From: an uncultured Senegalimassilia sp.
GTDB lineage: Bacteria; Actinomycetota; Coriobacteriia; Coriobacteriales; Eggerthellaceae
Assembly (NCBI GenBank): GCA_934630815.1
Contig: CAKTWI010000003.1
Span: 33,756-97,755 of the forward strand
Length of the DNA: 64,000 nucleotides
Direction of reading: 5' to 3'
The stretch's first letter is position 1. Each line of letters opens with the position of its first letter. The translations under genes and the position numbers were made by a program. A model generated the notes under the pieces. That model was given only the letters and a program-made list of their open reading frames with translations, searched no databases and was not told where the DNA came from. This document shows, piece by piece, positions 63,352 to 64,000 of the stretch.

Positions 63352-63876
63352 ATGGCGGAGAAGAACAACGTTGTTCTTATCGGCATGCCCGGCTCGGGTA
63401 AATCCACGCTGGGCATCGTGTTGGCGAAAATCATGACGAAGGACTTCATTGACGCCGACATCGTCATCCAGAACCAGTGCGACAAGACGCTGCAGAAGAT
63501 CATCGATGCATGCGGTCCTGAGGGCTTCATCGAGGTCGAGAACGAGATTCTCAGCAAGATCGATGCGGAGAACAGCGTCATCGCCACGGGCGGTTCCGCC
63601 GTGTATTCTGATGAGGCTATGAAGCATCTTGCGGAGATCGGCACGGTTGTGTACCTCAAGATCTCCTATGACCAGCTGGTGCATCGTCTGAGCGACCTGC
63701 AGGAGCGCGGCGTCGTTCTGAAGGGCGGCATCGGTATGAGCCTGAAGGAGCTGTATGACGAGCGCCTGCCGCTGTATGAGCAGTATGCTGGCATCACGGT
63801 GGATGTGAACGACCTGTCCATCACCGCCGCGGCTCGCAAGGTTGCAGATGCGCTTGCACATGAAGGCGTAAAGTAA
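63352..63876 (+). CDS. aroK: Shikimate kinase-like protein
   Basis: This 174-residue P-loop kinase starts MAEKNNVVLIGMPGSGKSTLGIVLAKIM (Walker A GMPGSGKST). DADIVIQNQCDKTLQKIIDACG and VIATGGSAVYSDEAMKHLAEIG follow, where ATGGSAVY matches the shikimate-binding GGG motif region with one change (GGG to GGS). It should phosphorylate shikimate in aromatic amino-acid synthesis. The change in the shikimate loop and no other shikimate gene nearby leave a related kinase possible. AAGGAGGG precedes the ATG at 63352. Confidence 0.8.
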   Translation: MAEKNNVVLIGMPGSGKSTLGIVLAKIMTKDFIDADIVIQNQCDKTLQKIIDACGPEGFIEVENEILSKIDAENSVIATGGSAVYSDEAMKHLAEIGTVVYLKISYDQLVHRLSDLQERGVVLKGGIGMSLKELYDERLPLYEQYAGITVDVNDLSITAAARKVADALAHEGVK

Positions 63877-63895
63877 TGTTTCACGTGAAACATTA
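63874..63895. repeat. 22-bp perfect palindrome centred on parS
   Basis: TAATGTTTCAC and GTGAAACATTA are exact reverse complements and overlap the aroK stop codon. Confidence 0.9.
63877..63892. other. parS: parS site 12
   Basis: Perfect TGTTTCACGTGAAACA directly after the aroK stop, followed by the terminator at 63902. Confidence 0.95.
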
Positions 63896-63901
63896 GATGT
63901 T

Positions 63902-63931
63902 GAAAGGCCACCGAAAGGTGGCCTTTCTTAA
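63902..63931 (+). terminator. aroK terminator
   Basis: An 11-bp stem (gaaaggccacc / ggtggcctttc) with a GAAA loop, then TTAAT. Confidence 0.85.
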
Positions 63932-63962
63932 TATGAGCAGGACATTGTCAATAGACAATATT

Positions 63963-64000
63963 GGGCCTGGCCTCGATTCTTTCGAACCGGGGTCAGGCCC
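63963..64000. terminator. Second hairpin at the right edge
   Basis: gggcctggcctcg and cggggtcaggccc pair with two G-T wobbles around a 12-base loop. It reaches the window end, so its role is unclear. Confidence 0.4.

Overview
The window looks like the replication-origin region of an anaerobic Actinomycetota of the class Coriobacteriia, probably an Eggerthellaceae-like gut bacterium. The basis is the order dnaA-dnaN-recF-dciA-gyrB-gyrA on one side and rpmH-rnpA-yidD-yidC-jag-rsmG-parA-parB on the other, a fairly GC-rich composition, indolepyruvate:ferredoxin oxidoreductase with phenylacetate-CoA ligase, and several long lineage-specific low-complexity extensions. The assignment below class level is an inference.

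The origin appears bipartite. A DnaA-box-rich 1.1 kb gap (37110-38223) separates the leftward genes from rpmH. The dnaN-dnaA gap (33746-34109) holds a DnaA-trio, a GC cluster and DnaA-like boxes next to an AT-rich stretch, matching the unwinding element known from Bacillus. Between the box cluster and dnaA lies a gene for a GHKL ATPase fused to a winged helix.

Left arm (minus strand, leading strand if replication starts here), from the origin outward: dnaA, dnaN, recF, dciA, gyrB, gyrA; a lone plus-strand bifunctional nuclease; tRNA-Ile and tRNA-Ala; a J-domain membrane protein with typA; a PrsA-like lipoprotein; an ABC ATPase; two tRNA-Ser; a MarR regulator; an acidic orphan; rpsF-ssb-rpsR-rplI; dnaB with a YhaO/YhaN-like nuclease pair, purA and purD; a HemN-like radical SAM protein; tRNA-Phe; purE; iorA-iorB; paaK; and a truncated sodium:solute symporter.

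Right arm (mostly plus strand): rpmH-rnpA-yidD-yidC, jag, rsmG, parAB, rlmN (minus), ddl, a tail-anchored orphan (minus), an exonuclease-DinG helicase fusion, a membrane protein with two parS sites in its gene, a 1231-residue protein that looks like a catalytically dead M28 peptidase split by a huge insertion, a zinc-knuckle small protein, citrate synthase, tRNA-Ser, tadA-ispE, a lemA/DUF2207 cluster, tRNA-Ser, an EamA transporter and shikimate kinase.

Twelve perfect 16-bp parS sites (TGTTTCACGTGAAACA) are scattered over 58 kb. Four sit at the centre of longer perfect palindromes and three or four lie in coding sequence, where they encode Val-Ser-Arg-Glu-Thr. With parAB in the middle, the window is a dense chromosome-segregation centromere as well as the origin. 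The best candidates for undescribed biology are the GHKL-winged-helix protein beside dnaA, the split pseudo-peptidase with its membrane neighbour, and the parS arrangement.
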